Source: Trebonia kvetii
GTDB taxonomy: Bacteria; Actinomycetota; Actinomycetes; Streptosporangiales; Streptosporangiaceae
Direction: 5' to 3'
Assembly: GCF_007827045.1 (NCBI RefSeq)
Contig: NZ_RPFW01000008.1
Coordinates: forward strand, 62,001 to 126,000
DNA length: 64,000 bases
Shown here: in pieces, positions 49,246 through 58,240 of the stretch
How positions within the stretch are numbered: position 1 is the stretch's first letter
Layout of the letters: each line of letters opens with the position of its first letter
Program-made: the position numbers and the translations under genes
The notes under the pieces: model-generated
What the model was told of the DNA's origin: nothing
Databases searched by the model: none
The model's input: only the letters and a program-made list of their open reading frames with translations

Positions 49246-50466
49246 ATGGCGTCTCAGACTCCAACTTCGGACCGCGAGTTCGAGCATGACGTCGTGGTCA
49301 TCGGCGGCTGCGGCCACGTGGGCCTGCCGCTTGCGATCGCCTTCGCGGAGCGCGGTGCCACGGTGACCATCTACGACGTCAGCGAGCCTGCCGTCGAGTC
49401 GGTGAACGCGGGCCGGATGCCGTTCGACGAGCCGGGTGCCGCGCCGCTGCTCGAGCGGGCCGTGGCGGGGGGCCGGCTGAGCGCCTCAGCCGACCCGGCC
49501 GTCGTCGGCACCGCCGAGCACGTGATCGTGGTGATCGGCACCCCGGTCGACGAGCACCTCAACCCGAACCAGACCGCGATACCCAAGGCGCTGACCGGCT
49601 TCGCCCCGTTCCTGCGCGACGGCCAGCTGCTCGTGCTGCGGTCCACCGTCTTCCCCGGCGTCACGGCCGTGGTGGAGAAGATGATCGCGAGCCTCGGCAC
49701 GCACATCGAGGTGGCGTTCTGCCCCGAGCGGATCGCCGAAGGCAAGGCGATGACCGAACTGTTCGAGCTGCCGCAGATCGTGTCGGCCCGCAGCCCGCGC
49801 GGCATGGAGCGCGCGTCGGCGCTGTTCTCGCTGCTCACCGACAACATCGTGGAGCTGACGCCGGAGGAGGCCGAGCTCGCCAAGCTGTTCACGAACGTGT
49901 GGCGGTACATCAAGTTCGCGGCGGCCAACCAGTTCTACATGATGGCCAACGACCGGGGGCTCGACTTCGAGCGCATCCGCCAGGGGCTGATCAAGGACTA
50001 CCCGCGGGCCGCGGACATGCCGGGTGCCGGGTTCGCCGCCGGGCCGTGCCTGTTCAAGGACACCATGCAGCTCGCGGCGTTCAACAACAACAACTTCACG
50101 CTCGGCCACACGGCGATGACGATCAACGAGGGCATGCCGCTGTACCTGGTGCACTGTCTCGAGCAGAAGTTCGACCTGGGGTCGATGACCGTGGGCATCC
50201 TGGGAATGGCGTTCAAGGGCGGCTCGGACGACATCAGGTCGAGCCTGTCCTACAAGCTCAAGCGGATACTTGAGTTCAAGGCGGACGAGGTGCTCTGCGC
50301 CGACCCCTACGTCAAGGTCGACGAGAACCTGCTGCCGCACGACGAGGTGGTCGCCAGGTCAGACCTGCTGATCATCGCCGCGCCGCATCCGGACTACCGG
50401 GAGCTGAGAACCGCTAAGCCCGTTGCCGACATCTGGAACGTGCTCGGCGGCGGGGTCCTCGTATGA
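49246..50466 (+). CDS. UDP-sugar / GDP-mannose family 6-dehydrogenase
   Basis: About 406 residues from ATG 49246, with GGAGGA upstream; ATG 49213 is poorly spaced. NAD-binding VVIGGCGHVGLPLAIAFAER, the family-typical PFDEPGAAPLLERA, VVIGTPVDEHLNPN, and the FCPERIAEGKA loop are all present. FTNVWRYIKFAAANQFYMMA and the active-site Cys in AGPCLFKDTMQLAAFN are followed by GILGMAFKGGSDDIRSS. The sequence resembles UDP-GlcNAc/UDP-ManNAc 6-dehydrogenases more than UDP-glucose dehydrogenase. It makes a uronic-acid nucleotide sugar for the next two genes. Confidence 0.87.
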   Translation: MASQTPTSDREFEHDVVVIGGCGHVGLPLAIAFAERGATVTIYDVSEPAVESVNAGRMPFDEPGAAPLLERAVAGGRLSASADPAVVGTAEHVIVVIGTPVDEHLNPNQTAIPKALTGFAPFLRDGQLLVLRSTVFPGVTAVVEKMIASLGTHIEVAFCPERIAEGKAMTELFELPQIVSARSPRGMERASALFSLLTDNIVELTPEEAELAKLFTNVWRYIKFAAANQFYMMANDRGLDFERIRQGLIKDYPRAADMPGAGFAAGPCLFKDTMQLAAFNNNNFTLGHTAMTINEGMPLYLVHCLEQKFDLGSMTVGILGMAFKGGSDDIRSSLSYKLKRILEFKADEVLCADPYVKVDENLLPHDEVVARSDLLIIAAPHPDYRELRTAKPVADIWNVLGGGVLV

Positions 50467-51227
50467 CGACCGCCGAGGTGCCCCGCGTCTCGGTGGTTAT
50501 CCCCGCCTACAACGAGGGACCGCACATCATCCCCGTGATCGACCGGATCTTCGAGTCGGTCCGGCTGCAGTGCGAGGTGCTCGTCGTCGTCGACTTCGCC
50601 GACGACACCACGGTTGCCCCGGTCACTGAGTACGCGCAGAAGGAACCGCGGCTGCGCTGCATCGTCAACACCTACGGCCGCGGGCCCGCCAACGCGATCA
50701 GGTACGGCATCGGCGCCGCCGCGGCGCCGGTCGCCGTGGTCACCATGGCCGACGGCTGCGACGACCCGCGGCAGATCGACGACCTGGCCAGGCTGGTGGA
50801 CAGGGGGGTGGCCGTCGCGGTCGCGTCTCGCTACATGCCGGGCGGCCAGCAGGTCGGCGGGCCGCTGTTCAAGGGGCTGCTGTCGCGGATGGCGGGCCGT
50901 TCGCTCGGGCTGCTCGCCCGCACCGGCACCCGCGACGCGACGAACTCGTTCAAGGCCTACTCGACCGACTTCGTGCGCAAGGTCGGCATCGATTCGCGCG
51001 CCGGGTTCGAGATCGGCATCGAGCTGACCGCCAAGGCACGCAGGATGCGGCTGCCTGTCGCGGAGATACCGACGATCTGGCTCGACAGGCAGGCGGGCAT
51101 CTCGAACTTCCGGGTCGCCAAGTGGATCCCCGGGTACCTGTACTGGTACCGGTTCGCGTTCGGCCCGCGGCTGTCCGCGGAGCAGGTCAGGGCCCACGGG
51201 TACGAGAAGAAGAAGGAACACCGCTAA
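50463..51227 (+). CDS. Glycosyltransferase family 2
   Basis: The 254-residue GT2 enzyme (GT-A fold) overlaps the dehydrogenase by ATGA. It has VSVVIPAYNEGPHIIPVIDR for nucleotide binding, VLVVVDFADDTTVAPV and VAVVTMADGCDDPRQIDDLA with the DxD-like acidic motif. ASRYMPGGQQVGGPLFKGLL is followed by RDATNSFKAYSTDFV. This pattern is like dolichyl-/polyprenyl-phosphate sugar transferases. A C-terminal KWIPGYLYWYRFAFG may associate with the membrane. It probably loads the sugar made by the neighbours onto a lipid carrier or protein. Confidence 0.87.
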   Translation: MTTAEVPRVSVVIPAYNEGPHIIPVIDRIFESVRLQCEVLVVVDFADDTTVAPVTEYAQKEPRLRCIVNTYGRGPANAIRYGIGAAAAPVAVVTMADGCDDPRQIDDLARLVDRGVAVAVASRYMPGGQQVGGPLFKGLLSRMAGRSLGLLARTGTRDATNSFKAYSTDFVRKVGIDSRAGFEIGIELTAKARRMRLPVAEIPTIWLDRQAGISNFRVAKWIPGYLYWYRFAFGPRLSAEQVRAHGYEKKKEHR

Positions 51228-52256
51228 ATGCAGCAGAAGGTTCTGGTCAGCGGATCGGCCGGGTTCATCGGCGGCTACGTCGTCGAGGAACTGCTCGGCA
51301 AGGGCTACTCCGTCGTGGGCGTCGACAACTTCTCCAAGTACGGGAAGGTCGCCAAGTCCTACGACAGCCATCAGGACTACCGGCTGGTCGAGGGCGACTG
51401 CCGCGACGTGGCGCTGATGACGGAACTGCTCGCGGACTGCGACCACTTCATCGCCGGCGCCGCGATGATCGGCGGCATCTCCTACTTCCACACCTACGCC
51501 TACGACCTGCTCGCCACCAACGAGCGGATCATCGCCACCTCCTGCGACGCCGCGATCAGCGCGCACCAGGCGGGCAGGCTCAAGAAGATGACCTACCTGT
51601 CGTCCTCGATGGTGTTCGAGTCCACGCCGGAGTGGCCGTCGTATGAGGGCCAGGAACGCGAGGTGCCGCCGCCACTGTCCTCCTACGGCTTCCAGAAGCT
51701 GGCCGTCGAGTACTTCGCCCGCGCCGCCTGGGACCAGCACAAGCTGCCCTACACCATCGTCCGGCCGTTCAACTGCGTCGGCATCGGCGAGTCCCGCGCC
51801 CTGGGGGACGAGGAGATCATGTCGGGCAACGTCAAGCTCGCAATGAGCCACGTGGTGCCCGACCTGGTGCAGAAGGTCTACAAGGGCCAGGACCCGCTGC
51901 ACATCCTCGGCACAGGCGAGCAGGTGCGGCACTACACCTACGGCGGCGACCTGGCCAGGGGCATCGTCATCGCAATGGAACACCCGGACGCGCGCAACGA
52001 GGACTTCAACCTCTCCACCGCCCAGTCCACCACCGTCCTCGAACTCGCCGAGGCCATCTGGCGGAAGATAAAGGGCCCGGGCGAGCCGCTGCGCGTCGTC
52101 TCCGACAGTCCGTTCGAGTACGACGTCAACCGCCGCGTTCCCGCCACCGAAAAGGCCAAGCGGGTGCTCGGCTTCGAGGCCGCCACCTCCCTCGACGAGA
52201 TGCTCGACGAGGTAATCCCGTGGATCGCCAACGCGATCGACAACGGCACCATCTAG
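51228..52256 (+). CDS. NAD-dependent epimerase/dehydratase
   Basis: This 342-residue extended SDR directly follows the GT2 stop. KVLVSGSAGFIGGYVVEELL is the NAD site. FIAGAAMIGGISYFHTYAYD matches the motif near the active site of GDP-mannose/UDP-glucuronate epimerases. TYLSSSMVFESTPEWPSYEG carries the Ser, and SSYGFQKLAVEYFARA the Tyr-x3-Lys. TIVRPFNCVG and HYTYGGDLARGIVIAM complete the fold. It modifies a nucleotide sugar, most likely one linked to the dehydrogenase product. The three genes form one tight operon with no other glycan gene beside it. Confidence 0.88.
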   Translation: MQQKVLVSGSAGFIGGYVVEELLGKGYSVVGVDNFSKYGKVAKSYDSHQDYRLVEGDCRDVALMTELLADCDHFIAGAAMIGGISYFHTYAYDLLATNERIIATSCDAAISAHQAGRLKKMTYLSSSMVFESTPEWPSYEGQEREVPPPLSSYGFQKLAVEYFARAAWDQHKLPYTIVRPFNCVGIGESRALGDEEIMSGNVKLAMSHVVPDLVQKVYKGQDPLHILGTGEQVRHYTYGGDLARGIVIAMEHPDARNEDFNLSTAQSTTVLELAEAIWRKIKGPGEPLRVVSDSPFEYDVNRRVPATEKAKRVLGFEAATSLDEMLDEVIPWIANAIDNGTI

Positions 52257-52356
52257 GGGGCGTACGTGCGTGGTCGAGCCTGGTCAAATCCCCGAAAGCA
52301 CACCCATGCTTGCGCAGTTCCGGCGGGGCATAGTGACCGATGGCAGCAAGTGAACG

Positions 52357-52362
52357 TAGCCT
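52357..52362 (+). promoter_or_regulatory. -10 element of a leaderless pafA promoter
   Basis: TAGCCT ends six bases before the GTG start of pafA, so transcription would begin at or next to the start codon. No ribosome site precedes that GTG. AGTGAC at 52332-52337 is a possible -35. Confidence 0.45.
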
Positions 52363-52368
52363 AGGGAC

Positions 52369-53727
52369 GTGGACAGGCGAATATTCGGGCTCGAGAACGA
52401 GTACGGCGTTACGTGCACCTTCCGTGGACAGCGGCGGCTGTCTCCGGACGAGGTGGCCCGCTACCTCTTCCGCCGTGTCGTGTCATGGGGTCGCAGCAGC
52501 AATGTGTTCCTCCGCAATGGCGCCCGTCTCTACCTGGACGTGGGCAGCCATCCGGAGTACGCCACCCCCGAGTGCGACAACGTGGTCGACCTGGTCGCGC
52601 ACGACAAGGCGGGTGAGCGCATCCTTGAGGGCCTGCTCGTCGACGCCGACCGCCGGCTCCGCGAGGAAGGCATCGCGGGGGACATCTACCTGTTCAAGAA
52701 CAACACCGACTCGGCGGGCAACTCCTATGGCTGCCACGAGAACTACCTGGTCGGCAGGCACGGTGAGTTCGGCCGCCTGGCCGACATCCTGATCCCGTTC
52801 CTTGTCACGCGGCAGATCATCTGCGGCGCGGGCAAGGTGCTGCAGACGCCGCGCGGCGCGGTCTACTGCGTCAGCCAGCGTGCCGAGCACATCTGGGAGG
52901 GCGTTTCGAGCGCCACCACCAGGTCACGGCCGATCATCAACACCCGTGACGAGCCGCACGCCGACGCCGAGCGCTTCCGGCGGCTGCACGTCATCGTCGG
53001 CGACTCCAACATGTCCGAGACGACCATGCTGCTCAAGGTCGGCTCCACCGACCTGGTGCTGCGCATGGTCGAGGCGGGCATCGTGCTGCGCGACATGACG
53101 CTGGACAACCCGATCAGAGCGATCCGTGAGGTCAGCCACGACATGACCGGCCGCAGCCGGGTCAGGCTGGCCAACGGGCGCGAGATGTCCGCCCTGGAGA
53201 TCCAGTGGGAGTACCTGAACCGGGCCAAGGACTTCACGGAGAAGAACGGCATCGACCCGGTCAGCCTGCGCGTGCTGGAGATGTGGGAGCGCGCGCTCAC
53301 CGCGATCGAGGACGGCAACCTGGACAAGATCGCCAGGGAGATCGACTGGGTGACCAAGTACCAGCTCATCGAGCGCTATCGGGCCAAGCACGACCTGCCG
53401 CTTTCCGCGCCGCGTGTCGCACAGCTCGACCTGGCCTACCACGACGTGCACCGCGGCCGCGGTCTGTACTACCTGCTGCAGAAGAACGGCGCCGTGGACC
53501 GGGTGACCACCGACCTGAAGATCTTCGAGGCCAAGTCCGTCCCGCCGCAGACCACCCGCGCCAAGCTGCGCGGTGAGTTCATCCGCCGCGCACAGGAAAA
53601 GCGCCGCGACTTCACGGTCGACTGGGTGCACCTCAAGCTCAACGACCAGGCGCAGCGCACGGTCCTGTGCAAGGACCCGTTCCGCTCGGTCGACGAGCGC
53701 GTGGAGAAGCTCATCGCCGGCATGTAG
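52369..53727 (+). CDS. pafA: Pup-protein ligase
   Basis: PafA attaches prokaryotic ubiquitin-like protein (Pup) to lysines of target proteins, marking them for the proteasome. The 452 residues start [20 protein letters not shown], where the catalytic Glu and Asp residues of the glutamine-synthetase-like fold lie. [40 protein letters not shown] and [20 protein letters not shown] are typical, as is the C-terminal [18 protein letters not shown]. The start is GTG 52369. The cognate pup, dop, mpa and prcBA genes are not in the window, although pafB and pafC are downstream. Confidence 0.97.
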   Translation: MDRRIFGLENEYGVTCTFRGQRRLSPDEVARYLFRRVVSWGRSSNVFLRNGARLYLDVGSHPEYATPECDNVVDLVAHDKAGERILEGLLVDADRRLREEGIAGDIYLFKNNTDSAGNSYGCHENYLVGRHGEFGRLADILIPFLVTRQIICGAGKVLQTPRGAVYCVSQRAEHIWEGVSSATTRSRPIINTRDEPHADAERFRRLHVIVGDSNMSETTMLLKVGSTDLVLRMVEAGIVLRDMTLDNPIRAIREVSHDMTGRSRVRLANGREMSALEIQWEYLNRAKDFTEKNGIDPVSLRVLEMWERALTAIEDGNLDKIAREIDWVTKYQLIERYRAKHDLPLSAPRVAQLDLAYHDVHRGRGLYYLLQKNGAVDRVTTDLKIFEAKSVPPQTTRAKLRGEFIRRAQEKRRDFTVDWVHLKLNDQAQRTVLCKDPFRSVDERVEKLIAGM

Positions 53728-54076
53728 CGGATAACAGCAACAAGCGGCGAAGCCGCAACTCGAACATGGCGAAGCCGGGACGTGACACTGCGTCCCGGCT
53801 TCGACCGTCTGGTCGGCACACTTTCTGAAAACCCGCTGACCCGGCTGCCACGGCCTTCCCGCTGCTGAACAGCGCCATTTCCGGCCAAATAGGGCCGGAG
53901 TCCGCCATCCGTGACGCTGGGATGCGCCAAAGCTGAACGTTTGCTGTCGACTTGATCGCATGCAACGGAGCGGCCCGTCGCTGCGGGTAACCTGAGTAGG
54001 CTTTACCAAAGTCACAGAATGTGGTGTCGGACCTGGGTCCGCCCGCCTGTCCCCCAGTCAGACCCGAGAGGCTCTC
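53728..54076. other. Intergenic region between pafA and the FKBP gene
   Basis: This gap has 349 bases. It holds the hairpin at 53771-53802, a weak 7-bp hairpin at 53880-53899, a possible -10 TAGGCT at 53997-54002, and a palindrome CGGACC-TG-GGTCCG at 54028-54041 just before the FKBP gene. I see no coding sequence. Confidence 0.5.
53771..53802 (+). terminator. Hairpin after pafA
   Basis: GAAGCCGGGACG (53771-53782) and CGTCCCGGCTTC (53791-53802) form a perfect 12-bp stem with an 8-nt loop, 43 bases after the pafA stop. No T-run. Confidence 0.55.
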
Positions 54077-55036
54077 ATGCGACGCGCAGCAGCGCTTGTC
54101 ATAACCCCCCTGCTCGCCGCCCTGGCGCTCGCCGGCTGCGGTTCCTCGTCCTCGTCGTCGTCGAACGCCGCGGCGTCGGACACCTACAAGTCGGTCACCG
54201 CCACCGGAACGTTCGGCAAGGCGCCCACGGTGAAGATCCCGGCGGAAACGGGGAGCGGTGCGCTTTACACCAAGACCGTCATCCAGGGCACCGGCGCCGC
54301 GCTGACCTCGACTGAGGGCATGGTCGGCAACTACGTCGCCTATGACTGGTCGGGCAAGACCCACAAGCTGCTTGGCTCGTCCTACACCGCGGGCAAGCCG
54401 TCGCTGTTCACCGGGACGCTGCTGCCCGGCCTCGAGACCGCCCTCGTCGGGCAGAAGATCGGCAGCCGGGTGCTCGCGGTGATCCCGCCCAAGGACGGCT
54501 TCGGCACCAGCGGCAACTCAACCGCGGGCATCGGCAAGACCGACACGCTGGTGTTCGTCATCGACATGGTCTCCGCGTTCGACGACAACAGCGTGCCTGG
54601 CACGCAGTCCACGAACGGCGGCGGCACGCTGCCGACGGTGACCGCCCCGGCGGCGGGCAGCACGGCCGGCCCCACCATCACGATCCCCGCCAAGGCCACG
54701 CCGTCCAAGACCCTCCAGGTCAAGACCCTGATCACGGGCACCGGCGCGAAGGTGACCAAGGGCCAGACCCTCGCGGTCCAGTACACCGGCGTGAACTGGC
54801 GGACGGGCAAGGTCTTCGACTCCTCCTGGGCGCGCAAGTCGCCGTACACCGTGGTGATCGGCGCGGGCCAGGTCATCAAGGGCTGGGACACCGGCCTGGT
54901 CGGCCAGACGGTCGGCAGCCGCGTCCTGCTCGTCATCCCGCCGGCCGACGGCTACGGCAAGACCGGCGCCTCCACGGCGGGCATCAAGGGCACCGACACC
55001 CTCGTCTTCGTCGTCGACATCCTGGCCGCCGACTAG
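54077..55036 (+). CDS. Lipoprotein with two FKBP-type peptidyl-prolyl isomerase domains
   Basis: The 319-residue protein has a lipobox LALAGC followed by a Ser run (SSSSSSS), so it is a membrane-anchored exported protein. Domain 1 (about 70-165) keeps the fold but lacks the FD and Trp pocket residues (LLGSS, LLPGLETALVG). Domain 2 (about 215-318) is canonical: VQYTGVNWRTGKVFDSSW, GAGQVIKGWDTGLVGQ, and LLVIPPADGYGK. Only domain 2 is therefore likely to isomerise proline. The gene sits between pafA and pafBC, its usual place in actinomycetes; it probably assists folding outside the membrane. Confidence 0.88.
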   Translation: MRRAAALVITPLLAALALAGCGSSSSSSSNAAASDTYKSVTATGTFGKAPTVKIPAETGSGALYTKTVIQGTGAALTSTEGMVGNYVAYDWSGKTHKLLGSSYTAGKPSLFTGTLLPGLETALVGQKIGSRVLAVIPPKDGFGTSGNSTAGIGKTDTLVFVIDMVSAFDDNSVPGTQSTNGGGTLPTVTAPAAGSTAGPTITIPAKATPSKTLQVKTLITGTGAKVTKGQTLAVQYTGVNWRTGKVFDSSWARKSPYTVVIGAGQVIKGWDTGLVGQTVGSRVLLVIPPADGYGKTGASTAGIKGTDTLVFVVDILAAD

Positions 55037-55128
55037 GTTCGGTCCGCTAGCACGTCTCGTCCCCCGGCCCGGGGAGCGCTCAGCCGCTCCCCGCCGGGGG
55101 ACAGTCATTTCCGCGCCCACCCAAGCGG

Positions 55129-56211
55129 CTACTGGTGCAGCAGGGACGCCGCGTGCCGCCCGGCGCAGGCCGCCGCGAGGAAATACTCCCGGTCCTCATC
55201 AAGCGAGCGCCCCATGGTCGACAGCGGCACCGGGCAGCCGCGCAGCGCCTCGTCCAGGCCGTCGACGGGCACCGTGACAAGCCGGTGCCGGCCGGCCAAC
55301 CCCGCCGCCTCCTCGGCTACCCGCTCGCCGAACGGGGAGGGCAGATCCGGCAGCACCACGTCGGCGGCGGCGAGCGCGACCCGCCCGTAGGCGGTCAGGC
55401 TGTGGTGCGATACGCCGCGATGCCGCTCCCGCGGGTCGGCGAACGACACCCGCAGCGACGCGACGGGACGGCCGCCGAGCACCGCAGCGGCGTTGACCGC
55501 CTCGCCCGCCGCCACGCCGGAGAAGCCCCACCTGGTGCCCGTGCCCAGGTTGCCTGGCCCCTGCGTGACGACCGCGACGTCGGCGCCCGCCGCGTGCCTG
55601 GCGGCGAGCAGGCCCGAGTGGACGGTGACCGCCTCCAGGTCACCGCCGAACGACTGGCCGGTGGTGACGGTCGCCGCCAGCCAGCCCGCCTCGCGCAGCC
55701 CAGCGGCCGTGCGGGAGAACCACGCGGGCAGCGCCCCGCCGTCGGTCATCACGTAGACGGCGCGCGCATCGCACGAACCCGTTTCGTATGCGGCGTAAAG
55801 CCCGGCCAGGATCGCCGGGAGCGCCGAATGCAGGTCGGCCACCACCACCGGCATGCCGTCTAGCGAGTCTGCCGATTCGAGCAGGTCGTGCTGGGCCGAC
55901 CCCTGCTCGTCCGCGCTGGCCGTCATCGCCTGCAGCGGTGTATACCGTGATTTCACGATATGGCCGGTTATTTCGCCGTCCGCGGGCAGCCGGTCGGGCA
56001 GCGCGACCACGAACGCGTAGCCGCCGGTGCCGAGTCCGGCCCGCAGCGCGGTGACGTTCAGCAGCACCCGGTCGCCGACTCGCGGCAACCCGGTGAGCGC
56101 GGGGTAGGCAAGCGCGCGAATCGAATCCCCGTCCACGGTTACCATGAGTTCGGCTGCTCCGGGCCATTCGCGCCGCAACGCCGTGACAGTTCCGCTCCGC
56201 CATCGGATCAC
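55129..56211 (-). CDS. DUF3866 protein
   Basis: The 360 residues begin IRWRSGTVTALRREWPGAAE. An N-terminal beta domain of about 85 residues is followed by an alpha/beta domain (VVADLHSALPAILAGLYAAY, VYVMTDGGALPAWFSRTAAG) with the conserved VVTQGPGNLGTGTRWGFSGV. VAAGEAVNAAAVLGG, RVSFADPRERHRGVSHHSLT and a Cys near CPVPLSTMGRSLDED complete it. The family is restricted to actinomycetes and lies by pafBC in many of them. Function unknown. It is transcribed opposite to the flanking paf genes. Confidence 0.85.
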   Translation of the reverse strand: MIRWRSGTVTALRREWPGAAELMVTVDGDSIRALAYPALTGLPRVGDRVLLNVTALRAGLGTGGYAFVVALPDRLPADGEITGHIVKSRYTPLQAMTASADEQGSAQHDLLESADSLDGMPVVVADLHSALPAILAGLYAAYETGSCDARAVYVMTDGGALPAWFSRTAAGLREAGWLAATVTTGQSFGGDLEAVTVHSGLLAARHAAGADVAVVTQGPGNLGTGTRWGFSGVAAGEAVNAAAVLGGRPVASLRVSFADPRERHRGVSHHSLTAYGRVALAAADVVLPDLPSPFGERVAEEAAGLAGRHRLVTVPVDGLDEALRGCPVPLSTMGRSLDEDREYFLAAACAGRHAASLLHQ

Positions 56212-56280
56212 GACGGCAGACTAGCGGCAGGCGGCCGTAGAGTGCCGGGTACAAGGGGTGACTTTCATAAGGGGGTCGCG

Positions 56281-57249
56281 TTGTCGAAGCGCAGGACCGA
56301 ACGCCTCCTGTCCATCGTCGTGCTGCTGCTCTCCTCGCGCAGGTACCTGACCGCAGAGCAGATCCGTGCCGCGGTCATCGGCTACCCGGAGGAGCAGGAA
56401 TCGTTCAAGCGGATGTTCGAGCGGGACAAGGAAGAGCTCCGTGACCTGGGCATCCCCCTGGAGACCGGCCGGTCCGCCACGGCGGACGAGGAGATCGGCT
56501 ACCGGATCAGCCGCCAGGACTACGAGCTGCCGGAGATCCAGCTTGAGCCGGACGAGGCGGCGGTGCTCGGCATCGCGTCCCGGGTCTGGCAGTCGGCGGC
56601 GCTTGAGGGCGCGGCGACCGGGGCCGCGCTCAAGCTGCGCGCGGCGAGCCGGGAGGCCGACGCCGAGGGCGAAACAGCCCAGGCGCCCGGCATCCAGCCG
56701 CGGCTGACCACCCAGGAGCCGGCGTTCGGCGCGCTGTGGGAGGCGGTGCGCGACCGCAGGCCCGTCGCCTTCGACCACGTGGCGGGCGGCAGGTCCGAGG
56801 TCACCAGGCGCACTCTCGAGCCGTGGGGCGTGGTCAACAGGCGCGGCCGCTGGTACGTCGCGGGGCACGACAGGGCGCGCGGCGCCCCCCGTGTCTTCCG
56901 GATGAACCGCATCGTCGGCCCCGTCAAGCTCGTCGGGCCGCCGGGCAGCGTGACCGTCCCTGAGGGCACCGACGTCCGCGAGATGGTGAAGGACTGGGAC
57001 AAGCCGCAGACGCGCAAGCACAACGCGGTGCTGCGGGTCCGCGCGGACGCGGGCTTCGCATTGCACCGCTGGGCCAGCCAGATCGAGCCCGACGCCGCAC
57101 ATCCTGGCTGGGACCGGCTCACCATCGCCTACTCCGACCCGGACTGGTACGCCGGCCATCTGGCCTGGTTTGGCCAGGACGTCGTCGTCCTCGACCCGCC
57201 CGAGCTGCGCGAGGCCGTCATCAGGCGGCTCAAGGGGGTGCTGGCATGA
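56281..57249 (+). CDS. pafB: WYL-domain regulator PafB
   Basis: With PafC, PafB activates the LexA-independent DNA damage response in mycobacteria. The gene encodes 322 residues from TTG 56281, the first start after AAGGGGGTCGCG. The N-terminal winged helix is KRRTERLLSIVVLLLSSRRY with LTAEQIRAAVIGYPEEQESF, then KRMFERDKEELRDLGIPLET. The WYL domain carries EAVRDRRPVAFDHV, RTLEPWGVVNRRGRWYVAGH and RVFRMNRIVGPVKLVG. The C-terminal WCX domain follows. It overlaps pafC by ATGA, so the two are made as a pair. Confidence 0.94.
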   Translation: MSKRRTERLLSIVVLLLSSRRYLTAEQIRAAVIGYPEEQESFKRMFERDKEELRDLGIPLETGRSATADEEIGYRISRQDYELPEIQLEPDEAAVLGIASRVWQSAALEGAATGAALKLRAASREADAEGETAQAPGIQPRLTTQEPAFGALWEAVRDRRPVAFDHVAGGRSEVTRRTLEPWGVVNRRGRWYVAGHDRARGAPRVFRMNRIVGPVKLVGPPGSVTVPEGTDVREMVKDWDKPQTRKHNAVLRVRADAGFALHRWASQIEPDAAHPGWDRLTIAYSDPDWYAGHLAWFGQDVVVLDPPELREAVIRRLKGVLA

Positions 57250-58217
57250 GCCCGGCGAACAGCGCGCGCATGGTCACCTCGGGCGAGCGGCTGCGCCGCC
57301 TGCTCGCCCTGGTCCCCTACGTGGCGACGCGGCGCGTCGTCGGCCTCGCGGAGACCGCGGCGACCTTCGGCATGACCGAACGCGAGCTCATCGACGACCT
57401 GAACCTCGCCTGGTGCGTGGAGCTCAAGGCGCCCGAGCCGTACTGCCCGATCGACCTGTCGTACGAGGACGGGGAGATCTCGATCAGCCAGGCGGAGTCG
57501 ATCGCCAGGCCGCTGCGGCTCGCCGCCGACGAGGCGAGCGCGCTGCTCGTCGCGCTGCGGATGCTGGCGGAGGCCGGGGGCGGCGACGCCGTGCAGCGCC
57601 TCATCGCGAAGATCGAGGACGCCGCCGGCGCGGCGGGCGCGGCGCCCTCCCAGGTGAGCGTCCTCCAGGTCGACAGCCCGAACGCCCGCGGCATAGCCGT
57701 CACGCTCAACGCGGCCCTGGCCGCGCGCAGGCGGGTCCACCTGCGCCACTATGTGCAGAAGAGGGACGAGGCGACCGAGCGTGACGTGGACCCGATGCGG
57801 CTGCTTGTCGTGGACGGCAGGACCTACCTGGAGGGCTGGTGCCGCCGGGCCGAGGGCGTCCGGCTGTTCCGGCTTGACCGGGTGATCTCCGTCGACGTGC
57901 TCGACGTGCCCGCCGAGGTGCCGGAGGAGGCCGAGGAGGTGGACGTGGACGCGGGGCTGTTCCAGGCGTCACCCACCGACGAGCTCGTCGAGCTCGAGCT
58001 CGGGCCGGCCGCCCGCAGGGTCGCCGAAGACTACCTGTGCGAGTCGGTTTCGGAACTCGGCGATGGCCGGCTTCGCATTGGCCTGCGCACCCCGGACACC
58101 AACTGGGTCCGGCGGCTGGCCTTGCGCCTCGGCGAGGACGCCCGGGTTATCTCACCGCCTGAGCTGGCCGAGGAGATCAGAGCCGAGGCCGCGGCGGCGC
58201 TGGCCCTGTACGAGTAG
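57246..58217 (+). CDS. pafC: WYL-domain regulator PafC
   Basis: The gene encodes 323 residues from ATG 57246. The winged helix RLRRLLALVPYVATRRVVGL with ETAATFGMTERELIDDLNLA is followed by the WYL domain (VHLRHYVQKRDEATERDVDP, MRLLVVDGRTYLEGWCRRAE, RLFRLDRVISVDVLD). The C-terminal WCX domain contains LCESVSELGDGRLRIGLRTP and VRRLALRLGEDARVISPPEL. It forms a heterodimer with PafB. Together they regulate DNA repair genes when single-stranded DNA accumulates. It is not a proteasome component despite the name. Confidence 0.94.
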   Translation: MSPANSARMVTSGERLRRLLALVPYVATRRVVGLAETAATFGMTERELIDDLNLAWCVELKAPEPYCPIDLSYEDGEISISQAESIARPLRLAADEASALLVALRMLAEAGGGDAVQRLIAKIEDAAGAAGAAPSQVSVLQVDSPNARGIAVTLNAALAARRRVHLRHYVQKRDEATERDVDPMRLLVVDGRTYLEGWCRRAEGVRLFRLDRVISVDVLDVPAEVPEEAEEVDVDAGLFQASPTDELVELELGPAARRVAEDYLCESVSELGDGRLRIGLRTPDTNWVRRLALRLGEDARVISPPELAEEIRAEAAAALALYE

Positions 58218-58240
58218 TAGGGCCAGCGGGCGGGCTAGGA

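Noticed and set aside
53880-53899. A second terminator after pafA
   Set aside because: Only a 7-bp stem with a 6-nt loop and no T-run; the 12-bp hairpin at 53771 is the better candidate.
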